Assembly (NCBI GenBank): GCA_018433885.1
Contig: JAHDQK010000025.1
Span: 1-59,504, forward strand
From: Candidatus Cloacimonadota bacterium
GTDB taxonomy: Bacteria > Cloacimonadota > Cloacimonadia > Cloacimonadales > Cloacimonadaceae
Length of the DNA: 59,504 nucleotides
Reading direction: 5' to 3'
The notes beneath the pieces were generated by a model. It did not search any database, was not told where the DNA came from, and saw only the letters and a program-made list of their open reading frames with translations. The stretch's first letter is position 1, and every line of letters starts with the position of its first letter. Made by a program: the position numbers and the translations under genes. Shown here piece by piece: positions 52,636 through 59,504 of the stretch.

Positions 52636-52828
52636 CACTCCCCCTTGGGAAACGGCTTTTTTCTTATTTAGCATGTTTAAGCGTTCAACAATATTTGTCA
52701 AGGACTTTCCCGATTTCCGTTTCCTTGGGGAGGGGATAGTTGCTGATTGGTGCGTTAGCTTATGCCAGTTTCGCACATTTATGGAAGGGACGACCATCAA
52801 GATCGTCCCTGTTATCAACCTCGTAGAG

Positions 52829-54811
52829 TTATTTAATCATCAGCATTTTACGGATCTGCTGATAGCCCCCGCCAGTAATCCTAAGATAGTAGATTCCGCT
52901 GGAACAGAGGTTTCCCTGGTTGTCTTTACCATCCCAATCCACTCTGTGTTTTCCCGCATTTTGCGGGCTTTCCTTGAAGCTTCGAACTGCTTGCCCTTTC
53001 AGGTTATAGATCGTAATATCGCACTGCCCCGCAACCTTCGTTTGGTATTCGATGGTTGTGTGTTGCCGGAAGGGATTGGGATAGTTCGAGATGTTTGCCA
53101 CGGGCACCAAGACATCGTCTTCCACATCGGTATAGGTCAGGTTCACCAGCTTGGTTTCACTTTCCAGATACACTTCAGTGGGGGTAAGGAAGATCGCGCC
53201 CACCTTTATCTCGTACCAAGTATGCGGATCCATACCGCTCAGGCTGTAGCTGTTTACTGTTCCAGGAAGAGTGATTACATTCCACTCGGTGGCGGGTGCC
53301 CCAAAGGGCTTCCAGAGTAGCTCATATTCTGAGGGTGGGGTAGCATTGTGCCAGCGGAGGTCAAAAGTATCCGGGGCTTGGTTCACCGGGTCCCTTAAGA
53401 ATGGGATGCTGGTGTATCCTGCACTGGGATCTATGATCAGATCGTTTTCCACAAACGCCTCAATCGCCAGAGACTTTGCCTTGAGATCGTCGATGGAATT
53501 TCCCACAAATAGAACTACATAATACGTAAGGTTCTGCCCTGGGAGAAGATCCAGCCGCTTGTAGTAGTTCCCGTCTTCATCTGTTTCCATATATTCGTAG
53601 GTGCCGGGTTGTGCCCCGAAGTGTGTGTACAAAAAGCGCGTGTCATTGGGCGTGGGCTGTTCATAACTCATAATATCGGGATCTTCTGGACGTAGTGGCG
53701 TGTATTGTGCAGTATCGGGATTTCTCCCCGTCGCCAGCCAATACTTTTGGTTGGAAGTTCTGTGGTAGGGAGATAAATCCCTCGGATTCCGGTCGTCCGG
53801 ACCTTGCCCTACCCGCCAGTACCAGTTGTGGAACATCCCCTGAAAACCCGGCACTACTACTTTCGAAGCGATAAAGTAGGGGGAAAGTCCGCTATCGCCA
53901 TCAGCATCTCGTGTATAGGCAAATTCGTATCCCGCACCCTTCACATAGCCGGACACATCGTCCGCAGCCAGCTCGACGCCCCAGTTTACCGGGCCCACAT
54001 CGCCATCCAGATAATGCGACAAAGCCAAATCCCGGATTGTATCGGTATCATCCATATTGAACACGTCGTATTTATTGACCAGCATCCAATCATGATCTTG
54101 CACAGGCCAACAATAACTTTCCTGATGCACGGCGAGACCCAGGGGATAGTGAGTACTGCTTGCCCGGGAAAGTCCCCAATCCCGGTCTCCGGGCGAGTTG
54201 AACGGACAGTAGTCGTAATAATAACTGCTATAAGTAAGAAATCCAGGTGTCTGGAAACTTCCCGGTTGCGGGATGCTGAAACAGAATGTCTCGTTTTCAT
54301 AAGGATCAAAATCCAATGGAGCTGGTTCTCCTGCAACGCTTTCCAGAACGATATCCTGATTTGCGTAATACTGATTATTCGGAATATCCGGATTATAGAT
54401 GTTCAAGGGATTATAGGCAGGCAGGAACTCAAAGAGATCCATATCACCATCAAAAGCGACAGTCGTAAGTGAGTCCAATACCACCGCCATATCCGGAGTC
54501 CAGTCTGGATGACCTTCATATACCAAGGGGGTATCGTTTGTGGGCGGATACGAAGCCCAATAGAGCAATCTGCCCAATTCATCCCGGCGATAACGCTTTC
54601 CGGAAACCCAAGTTGCGCTGCCATAGACAAGTTTATGCAGGTCTTTGAAGACAAGCTGGCTAATCTTCCCGTTATTGCCCATCTGGAAGGTATACAAACC
54701 GTTGTTCACGTCTTTGAGATCCAGCCGTTTATCCATCGATGGAGCTTCCGCGGGCAAGGCGATGAGGCTAAGAGCCACCAAGAGCATCAGGCAAGTAAGT
54801 AGCTGTTTCAT
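52829..54811 (-). CDS. secreted protein with Fn3-like domain and FlgD/type-IX-like C-terminal domain
   Basis: 660 aa. Signal peptide (MKQLLTCLMLLVALSLIALPAEA). The large N-terminal region (30-450) is beta-rich and aromatic with Asp/Asn/Gly-rich stretches; an Fn3-like domain spans about 470-560 (APDTFDLRWHNATPPSEYELLW). The C-terminal 85 residues (SNYPNPFRQHTTIEYQTKV to KMLMIK) match the FlgD-like/T9SS type A export or anchoring domain: YPNPF, WDGKDNQGN, SGIYYLRI. Such tails are frequent in Cloacimonadota and Bacteroidota. Its start overlaps the lipoprotein's stop (ATGA), so the pair is translationally coupled. Function unknown. Confidence 0.85.
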   Translation of the reverse strand: MKQLLTCLMLLVALSLIALPAEAPSMDKRLDLKDVNNGLYTFQMGNNGKISQLVFKDLHKLVYGSATWVSGKRYRRDELGRLLYWASYPPTNDTPLVYEGHPDWTPDMAVVLDSLTTVAFDGDMDLFEFLPAYNPLNIYNPDIPNNQYYANQDIVLESVAGEPAPLDFDPYENETFCFSIPQPGSFQTPGFLTYSSYYYDYCPFNSPGDRDWGLSRASSTHYPLGLAVHQESYCWPVQDHDWMLVNKYDVFNMDDTDTIRDLALSHYLDGDVGPVNWGVELAADDVSGYVKGAGYEFAYTRDADGDSGLSPYFIASKVVVPGFQGMFHNWYWRVGQGPDDRNPRDLSPYHRTSNQKYWLATGRNPDTAQYTPLRPEDPDIMSYEQPTPNDTRFLYTHFGAQPGTYEYMETDEDGNYYKRLDLLPGQNLTYYVVLFVGNSIDDLKAKSLAIEAFVENDLIIDPSAGYTSIPFLRDPVNQAPDTFDLRWHNATPPSEYELLWKPFGAPATEWNVITLPGTVNSYSLSGMDPHTWYEIKVGAIFLTPTEVYLESETKLVNLTYTDVEDDVLVPVANISNYPNPFRQHTTIEYQTKVAGQCDITIYNLKGQAVRSFKESPQNAGKHRVDWDGKDNQGNLCSSGIYYLRITGGGYQQIRKMLMIK

Positions 54812-56952
54812 TTGTTCCTCCCCTTGGCATATGATGTTCCAGAAATATCGGAGAATATGTGTTGCAATGCCAGCGTTGCATCACTTTGCTCCATGAAAGA
54901 AAGCGGGAATCCCAACAGGAACACCTTGCTCTCCTGATTTTGATACCGATACGCCACATATTTGGATGAATATAGGTCGAACTCATCTTGAGAAGGCGAG
55001 TATTCACCCTCTCCTACCGCTTTGCATCCAAAGCCATAGATTAGCTCGCCTGAGAGTAGAGGATCAAACAGCGTAACGCAGGAAAGCCCTTGCACAGAGC
55101 CTATCACGGCACTGAATGGAGTAGCCGTATTCAACGCGATATCCGGATAAGAATCCAGCCCCTCTGCACTCACCAGATAGGGGTTGATTGCAAGCGAATT
55201 TGAAAAAGTGCTCAAATACTGGATATTATCGATCCCCAACCGTTCTTCCAGAAATTCCGCTCCTCCCGCATTGCTGGCAACGCTTTGCAGAGCTTCCTTC
55301 ATTCGGTTTGTGGAACTTATCACGAGATTTCCCTGATTCTTCAGATAGAAATCCATGCCCTCGTACATCTTATAGAACAAGGGATTGGATGCCGGACTAT
55401 CCGCATGAATCAACACCGCCCGATAATTGTTCAGAACAGGGGCGGGAAGAACGTCCGTCAAACCGAAGTCGATCTCATGCACTGGCCCCATAAAGCCGGG
55501 AATCACACTCTGGTAGAAATCATCTATCGTGGTCTCCGGGGAAAGCGTGGAGTTATGGGGATCGTTATCCACGACCAACACGCCACTGCGGGCTTCAGGA
55601 GCTTTGTAAGGAACAAGGTTAAACATTAGTTGTGCGGGCTCGCTACGAACTCCCTGAAGATCCTCCGCCATCACCCTGAAAGTGTGGTTTCCATTGGCTA
55701 GATCTTCCAAAATGGCATGACGGAATCCGTGGTTGAGGTTCAGGATGCGAGTCCAGGTTCCCTGTTCGTCGGTAATTATCTGGTTTCCCATCTGTTGATG
55801 ATCTGCGATGGGAAACGCCCCACCATCCAGTTGTAACCAGAATGCTTGGATTGAGCTGCCATAGTTCACACCGTTTGAGTTCAAAACGATTCCGGTCTCT
55901 TCTCCTTCCAGCGGATCATCCAGCGGCATCACCGGGTATTTGTTGTAATACAAGCCATGATACCCCCAATGCAGATGTAGCTTGAAATCATCGGAGTTGA
56001 TCGCCGAGAGCACTCCATCCACTTCCCACAGACGGCGATTATAGCGCTGCCCATCACCGGGGATCAAAGCTTGATAGTTCATCGTCAGATCAGGGCTAAG
56101 GCTATAGTGATAGTTGCCAAAGCCTGCCAGGGTTTGCGGATAGATCACCGCCACCGGCTGAAAACCATCCACTACCTGAAAGTAGATGTTACTCGGCTCG
56201 GCTTGCTCAACACCCAATCTGCTAACCACATAGTATTCGAACTGAGTGTAGGTGTTTGGCGCGTTGAATGCCAGAGCTGGAGTAGTGGAGCCAGAAAGAT
56301 GAACCTTGCGAATATCCGGACTATCGATGGAACTGAACCATTGCCCGGTAGTGATTGGCACCAAATCAGAATTCAGGATGTTGATCCGATACATGAAGTG
56401 ACCGGCATACATGCCATCTACAAAGACATCCCCGATCGCCTCGCGAAGCCGGAATTCGATCCCCGCTGAAAGCTGATCACCAGGATTGATCTGATTTTCC
56501 AGATAACTACCTAAAATCCTGTTGCTTTTGAAAGCTGAAAAGAGATCCTCGATATGACCATCTAAATGTTTCACCTTCACAGCCACTTCCGTGATCAGAT
56601 TAGTTAATGTTCCAGCATCGGAATCGAAAGTAAAATTGAGCTTGGATTGTGAGGTCCAGATATCATCCCCAAAGAGGATCCAGCCTTGATCATCAGTTTG
56701 ATATCCCGGAAGAGTTTTTCCGGGCAGACATTGTGGCCGATATGCATACTGCAAAGGGGCAGGTTTTTCGGCATCCACCCTGATCTCTTGCAGATATGAG
56801 AATTCTCCGCCATCCAGATTGATCTTCTCCTCAGAGAAACCCAAGCGCGGAGCACCGTTTTCCAAAACGCCCAAGGGATTTTTGCTTTCGCAGGAAAACA
56901 AAATCAAGAGCGTTAAGACGAATAGCAACAACACGTTTGTTGTCTTCTTCAT
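54808..56952 (-). CDS. large lipoprotein, beta-rich, partner of the downstream secreted protein
   Basis: 714 aa from the ATG at 56952 (AGGAGG seven bases upstream). Lipobox LILFSC with C21. The first 430 residues are beta-sandwich-like (LQEIRVDAEKPAPLQYAYRP). Residues about 460-600 (RSGVLVVDNDPHN, NYRAVLIHADSP, FYLKNQGNLVISST) resemble an alpha/beta Rossmann-type fold like that of ThuA or class I amidotransferase-like proteins, though no catalytic triad can be claimed. Ends overlapping the next gene (ATGA). Surface or periplasmic location inferred from the lipobox. Function unknown. Confidence 0.8.
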   Translation of the reverse strand: MKKTTNVLLLFVLTLLILFSCESKNPLGVLENGAPRLGFSEEKINLDGGEFSYLQEIRVDAEKPAPLQYAYRPQCLPGKTLPGYQTDDQGWILFGDDIWTSQSKLNFTFDSDAGTLTNLITEVAVKVKHLDGHIEDLFSAFKSNRILGSYLENQINPGDQLSAGIEFRLREAIGDVFVDGMYAGHFMYRINILNSDLVPITTGQWFSSIDSPDIRKVHLSGSTTPALAFNAPNTYTQFEYYVVSRLGVEQAEPSNIYFQVVDGFQPVAVIYPQTLAGFGNYHYSLSPDLTMNYQALIPGDGQRYNRRLWEVDGVLSAINSDDFKLHLHWGYHGLYYNKYPVMPLDDPLEGEETGIVLNSNGVNYGSSIQAFWLQLDGGAFPIADHQQMGNQIITDEQGTWTRILNLNHGFRHAILEDLANGNHTFRVMAEDLQGVRSEPAQLMFNLVPYKAPEARSGVLVVDNDPHNSTLSPETTIDDFYQSVIPGFMGPVHEIDFGLTDVLPAPVLNNYRAVLIHADSPASNPLFYKMYEGMDFYLKNQGNLVISSTNRMKEALQSVASNAGGAEFLEERLGIDNIQYLSTFSNSLAINPYLVSAEGLDSYPDIALNTATPFSAVIGSVQGLSCVTLFDPLLSGELIYGFGCKAVGEGEYSPSQDEFDLYSSKYVAYRYQNQESKVFLLGFPLSFMEQSDATLALQHIFSDISGTSYAKGRNK

Positions 56953-56985
56953 TATACCACCTCCTGTATTCATAGGCTGGCAAAT

Positions 56986-57012
56986 GATTTATCCTTCTCA
57001 TAATGGTGTCAA
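56986..57012 (-). promoter_or_regulatory. possible promoter of the lipoprotein-secreted protein operon
   Basis: On the minus strand TTGACA (57012-57007) is followed after 15 bases by TAAATC (56991-56986), a partial -10. It lies about 35 bases before the lipoprotein start. Perfect -35, short spacer, poor -10. Confidence 0.35.
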
Positions 57013-57152
57013 GCAAAATTTGCAGGCACCTGAGCTCTATCATCGATCTTATCCTTGCCAGATATGCGTCTTTTTTGAGATAGTATCATCTCCCTATGCT
57101 GATTGTAGCTTTGCAGCTTTGAGGGAATCCAGAGCTGGATTTTTTCCCACAA

Positions 57153-57196
57153 TAAAAAAAAAGGCGACGGCTATCCGAAGATCATGCACGTCGCCT
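57153..57196 (-). terminator. intrinsic terminator downstream of sdpI
   Basis: AGGCGACG (57162-57169) pairs with CGTCGCCT (57189-57196) around a 19-base loop; the minus strand continues into about nine T (complement of 57153-57162). Strong stem and T-run, 21 bases after the sdpI stop, separating sdpRI from the lipoprotein operon. Confidence 0.9.
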
Positions 57197-57216
57197 GTTA
57201 ATATCTATGTTATCTG

Positions 57217-57870
57217 CTATTTACGTTTTAAATACAACACAAAGGAATACACGAGCGGAGACAGCACTACCGCCATAATCAGCCAGGCAAGAGATGCCAT
57301 CACTGCACCTGAAAGAGGGACCACTCCGCTTAAGATCATCAGAAAACCACCCAAGAGAAACACCTTGCCGCCCACCCGATGGGTTTTGTGCCAGTTCTCC
57401 TCATCCGAGATCGCCCACGGGGTGCGGATACCCACAAAGAAGTTGCGCGGAACTTTGGGCAGGATGTTCCCTAAAACTGCCAGCATCAAACCGATGATGA
57501 TCAACACCGGGTTCACCGGAAGTTCAATCCGGATCAGAGGATGCGCCAGCATATACAGATTCAGAAGTGAGAAGAAGACCAACAGCATGAAGGTCATCTT
57601 GGGCAACACTTTCTCGAACCGGGGTGCTTGCTGTTTGTAACGGGGGGAGTATAGCGGCAACAAAAACATCAGGAGAAACAAGCCGATGTTCAAGCCCAGC
57701 GCAAACAGCACAGCCCCTCCTTTGCTGGTGTAAGCATCGATCTCACCCCGGGCATTCCAATGGATTGGGATCGAGGCGTCTGCCGGCACCACCATCGCCA
57801 GATACCCCACCGAGATGATGTAAACCGCTAATAAGATCAGACTTGCGGAAAATTGTTTGATGCGTTTCAT
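57217..57870 (-). CDS. SdpI-family membrane protein (DUF1648/SdpI)
   Basis: 217 aa, six or so membrane segments (for example SLILLAVYIISVGYLAMVV, LNIGLFLLMFLLPLY, VLIIIGLMLAVLGNIL, VFLLGGFLMILSGVV). The N-terminal DUF1648 pattern VPADASIPIHWNARGEIDAY and the C-terminal VPRNFFVGIRTPWAISDEENWHKTH are typical of SdpI proteins. In Bacillus, SdpI gives immunity to the SdpC toxin and signals to SdpR. Here its ATG overlaps the sdpR stop (ATGA), so it is a pair with the regulator; no SdpC-like toxin gene is visible. Family confident, role inferred. Confidence 0.88.
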   Translation of the reverse strand: MKRIKQFSASLILLAVYIISVGYLAMVVPADASIPIHWNARGEIDAYTSKGGAVLFALGLNIGLFLLMFLLPLYSPRYKQQAPRFEKVLPKMTFMLLVFFSLLNLYMLAHPLIRIELPVNPVLIIIGLMLAVLGNILPKVPRNFFVGIRTPWAISDEENWHKTHRVGGKVFLLGGFLMILSGVVPLSGAVMASLAWLIMAVVLSPLVYSFVLYLKRK

Positions 57871-58142
57871 GATTCCTCACTTTTACTGCGTAGATTTACC
57901 ACCCATGCCAGAATGTCCTCAAAAATGCTGGTGTTTAACCGATAGTGGATGTACTGTCCTTTTTTGGACGAATAGATCAACCCCGCCAACCGCAAGATCT
58001 TGAGATGCTCGCTGAGGCTGGCTTTACTGAATTCGAAATGTGCGGCGATCTCCCCCGCGGTGAGACTACCGTGTTTCTTCAGGAGATTCAGGATTTTTCT
58101 CCTGTTCTGATCGGCAATGGCTTTGAAGACGTTATCGGACAT
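57867..58142 (-). CDS. ArsR-family transcriptional regulator (SdpR-like)
   Basis: 91 aa. A winged helix-turn-helix: MSDNVFKAIADQNRRKILNL, GSLTAGEIAAHFEFSKASLSEHLKILRLAGL, KKGQYIHYRLN. No metal-binding cysteines are present, as in SdpR. It probably represses its own operon through the adjacent SdpI membrane protein, as in Bacillus. AGGA precedes the ATG. A possible operator lies at 58158-58177. Confidence 0.9.
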   Translation of the reverse strand: MSDNVFKAIADQNRRKILNLLKKHGSLTAGEIAAHFEFSKASLSEHLKILRLAGLIYSSKKGQYIHYRLNTSIFEDILAWVVNLRSKSEES

Positions 58143-58157
58143 ACGCGATCCTTAGTT

Positions 58158-58177
58158 ATTTAGTTTAATGCCTAATT
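58158..58177. promoter_or_regulatory. possible operator of sdpR
   Basis: An imperfect inverted repeat ATTTAG (58158-58163) and CTAATT (58172-58177), five of six pairs, lies 16-35 bases upstream of the sdpR start, where an autorepressor site would sit. Arms are short; low confidence. Confidence 0.25.
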
Positions 58178-58631
58178 ATCCCAGGCTCATTTCTCGTCAA
58201 GAATTTTCTGCGCTTTTCGTATTTTTTCCCGGGGACATAAAGTCTCACCGAGAATTGCAAATCGTATCAACAAAAATTGCAAAGGGGGGGGAAGGCTCTT
58301 TCTAAGACATTAGAAAGCAGTCAGTATAATCTGATGCCCTGAGGGTGAGACTGAACAAGAAATCTCGGAGATCATGCAGGACGATCCCCAATACATCACT
58401 CCTGATCTTCTTGGCAAGACCAGCGATCTTACATAATATGACCGGGTCGGAGAGCGTATCATTATCATCAGACAAAAGCTGCACGAGAGGAGAGACTATA
58501 CTTAACAGATTGTAATAAAGCAAATTACCCCCACCCCCCATAATTAACTTGACATTTCATTGAAGCTCAGTTCCTATGCAAATAAGATAAATCATAGTAA
58601 AAAAACTATGACTTCACATATGGAGGAACCC
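58178..58631. other. intergenic region upstream of the secreted protein gene
   Basis: The rest of the sdpR-to-58632 gap (58143-58631, 489 bases in all). TTGACA at 58549-58554 is a -35-like hexamer, but no good -10 follows. AATTGCAAA occurs twice (near 58250 and 58275), and a G-run lies near 58282-58290. A 20-codon plus-strand frame at about 58373-58435 (MQDDPQYITPDLLGKTSDLT) looks partly protein-like but has no ribosome binding site; it may be a remnant. Confidence 0.45.
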
Positions 58632-59411
58632 ATGAAAACAGCAATGCTACTCTGCATCCTGTTTATGTTTGGCTCCGGGCTGATGGCGCTTACCGGCTAT
58701 GGCACCACCGCTCCGGTCATTAACGACACCGTTGATCCCACCCTTTCCATCACCGCTCCCAATGGCGGCGAAGCATGGTACATTGGCGATACCCGTGATA
58801 TCACCTGGAACGCCTCGGATACCAATATCCTGTCCAATAGTGTTTATCTGTGGTACAGCCTGAATGGCGGTACCGATTACACCAACATCATCGAGAATAC
58901 CAATAACGATGGCATCCATCCCTGGGCTTTACCTTCCGTGCAGAGCTACAATGCCAGGGTGCGGATCAAAGTCTCCGACAGCTTTGGCAACTACTCCCAA
59001 AAAGCCAGCGCCAGTCCATTTTCCATTACTTACGTTCCGCCCCTACCCCCTGATGGAGTAGCCGTGAATACCAGTAACGGAATAGACGCAGTAATCACCT
59101 GGCAACCGGTGACACAGAACATCTATAACAGTCCTCTCACTCCGGATGGCTATATCGTGCTCTACAACGAAACTCCCTATGAGGATGACCAATATTATTA
59201 CTTCCTGGGGCGTAGCTACACCACTACTTACACCCATCACGATGTAGCGGAATTCCGAAACCAGATGTTCTACAAGGTGCTGGCATATAAAAACTACCGC
59301 GGAGATGTGGATAATGTGCTACAATCAGCGCTGGCCAATCCTGAAGCCAAAATCAGCCTGGCAGAGCTTAAGGCTGCACTGCATAGCTACAATATCGGAG
59401 GTGAGAAATGA
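58632..59411 (+). CDS. secreted protein with Kre9/KNH-type and Fn3-like domains
   Basis: 259 aa from the ATG at 58632, preceded by GGAGG five bases upstream and opening a signal peptide (MKTAMLLCILFMFGSGLMA). Residues about 35-130 show the Kre9/KNH (Ser-Thr-rich GPI-anchored-like) pattern TAPNGGEAWYIGDTRDITWN. An Fn3-like domain follows (VNTSNGIDAVITWQPVTQN). The longer frame from 58560 adds a non-signal extension and is rejected. Its stop overlaps the next ATG (ATGA). Probably a periplasmic or surface structural protein; function unknown. Confidence 0.82.
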   Translation: MKTAMLLCILFMFGSGLMALTGYGTTAPVINDTVDPTLSITAPNGGEAWYIGDTRDITWNASDTNILSNSVYLWYSLNGGTDYTNIIENTNNDGIHPWALPSVQSYNARVRIKVSDSFGNYSQKASASPFSITYVPPLPPDGVAVNTSNGIDAVITWQPVTQNIYNSPLTPDGYIVLYNETPYEDDQYYYFLGRSYTTTYTHHDVAEFRNQMFYKVLAYKNYRGDVDNVLQSALANPEAKISLAELKAALHSYNIGGEK

Positions 59412-59504
59412 AGTGGATTTATAGCGTACCGGCGCTCGCCGTAGCGCCTAAACAAAAAGGCGGATCAGCGTCCGCCTATACCTTACGTCTGTTACTGGCA
59501 GCCA
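59408..59504 (+). CDS. start of a further gene, truncated by the window end
   Basis: An ATG at 59408 overlaps the TGA of the preceding gene, with GGAGGT (59397-59402) six bases upstream, the best ribosome binding site in this part of the window. The visible 32 residues begin MKWIYSVPALAVAPKQKGG and end TLRLLLAA, and no stop is reached. Too short to identify; the pairing suggests another secreted or surface protein. A perfect inverted repeat AGGCGGA/TCCGCCT lies inside it. Confidence 0.6.
   Translation, partial: MKWIYSVPALAVAPKQKGGSASAYTLRLLLAA

Noticed and set aside
58302-58541. 79-codon minus-strand frame before the last secreted protein
   Set aside because: No ribosome binding site and no family resemblance. 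A remnant is possible but not supportable.
59459-59478. Hairpin AGGCGGA/TCCGCCT as a terminator
   Set aside because: It lies inside an open frame that starts with a strong ribosome binding site, and no T-run follows.

Overview
The window looks like a chromosome segment of an uncultivated, didermic bacterium, most likely of the Cloacimonadota (WWE1, Candidatus Cloacimonas) or a close relative. This is inferred from gene content: a BamA outer-membrane assembly protein, a complete type IV pilus operon interrupted by an Ig-like lipoprotein, a BAT (MoxR/DUF58/VWA/TPR) operon, many secreted proteins with FlgD/type-IX-like C-terminal tails, the non-mevalonate isoprenoid genes ispD and ispF, and an electron-transfer flavoprotein carrying a ferredoxin domain. 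No rRNA, tRNA or CRISPR array was seen.

Layout. 1-959 is a broken IS256-type transposase. 1083-7519 is a compact five-gene accessory operon in which every junction overlaps: a 53-aa protein, an 83-aa protein, a DUF1848 protein with a C-terminal radical-SAM-like cysteine cluster, a 1423-aa fusion of a methyltransferase-like domain with a RecQ-type helicase, and a coiled-coil protein with a C-terminal membrane anchor. This is the best candidate for an undescribed (probably defence or DNA-processing) system. About 1 kb of apparently non-coding DNA follows. 8518-11540 (+) holds ferredoxin-EtfA, an amidohydrolase and QueE.

11527-20206 (-) is a dense housekeeping operon: bamA, a radical SAM/winged-helix protein, ispD, a long glmS, ispF, mobB, thiF and thiS. 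20473-21879 (-) is a SurA/PpiD-like chaperone. 22068-25776 (-) is a two-subunit xanthine-dehydrogenase-type molybdoenzyme, which the nearby mobB may serve. 26234-40482 (-) is the type IV pilus operon in the order pilA, pilT, two minor prepilins, a large PilX-like protein, pilM, N, O, P-like, Q, Ig lipoprotein, pilB, pilC, terminator. No prepilin peptidase is present.

40978-43011 (+) is a second periplasmic foldase ending in a strong terminator. 43393-51148 (-) is the BAT operon. Then follow rpmB, a cyclic-nucleotide-binding-domain histidine kinase, a secreted protein with an export tail translationally coupled to a large lipoprotein, an sdpR/sdpI pair with a possible operator, and a secreted Ig/Fn3-type protein coupled to a gene running off the window.

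Four copies of a degenerate intergenic element (GACTGCTT-N5-AATGGG or a related core) lie in three of the long intergenic gaps. Starts were moved from the longest reading frame wherever a ribosome binding site or a signal peptide favoured an internal codon; these choices are given per gene.
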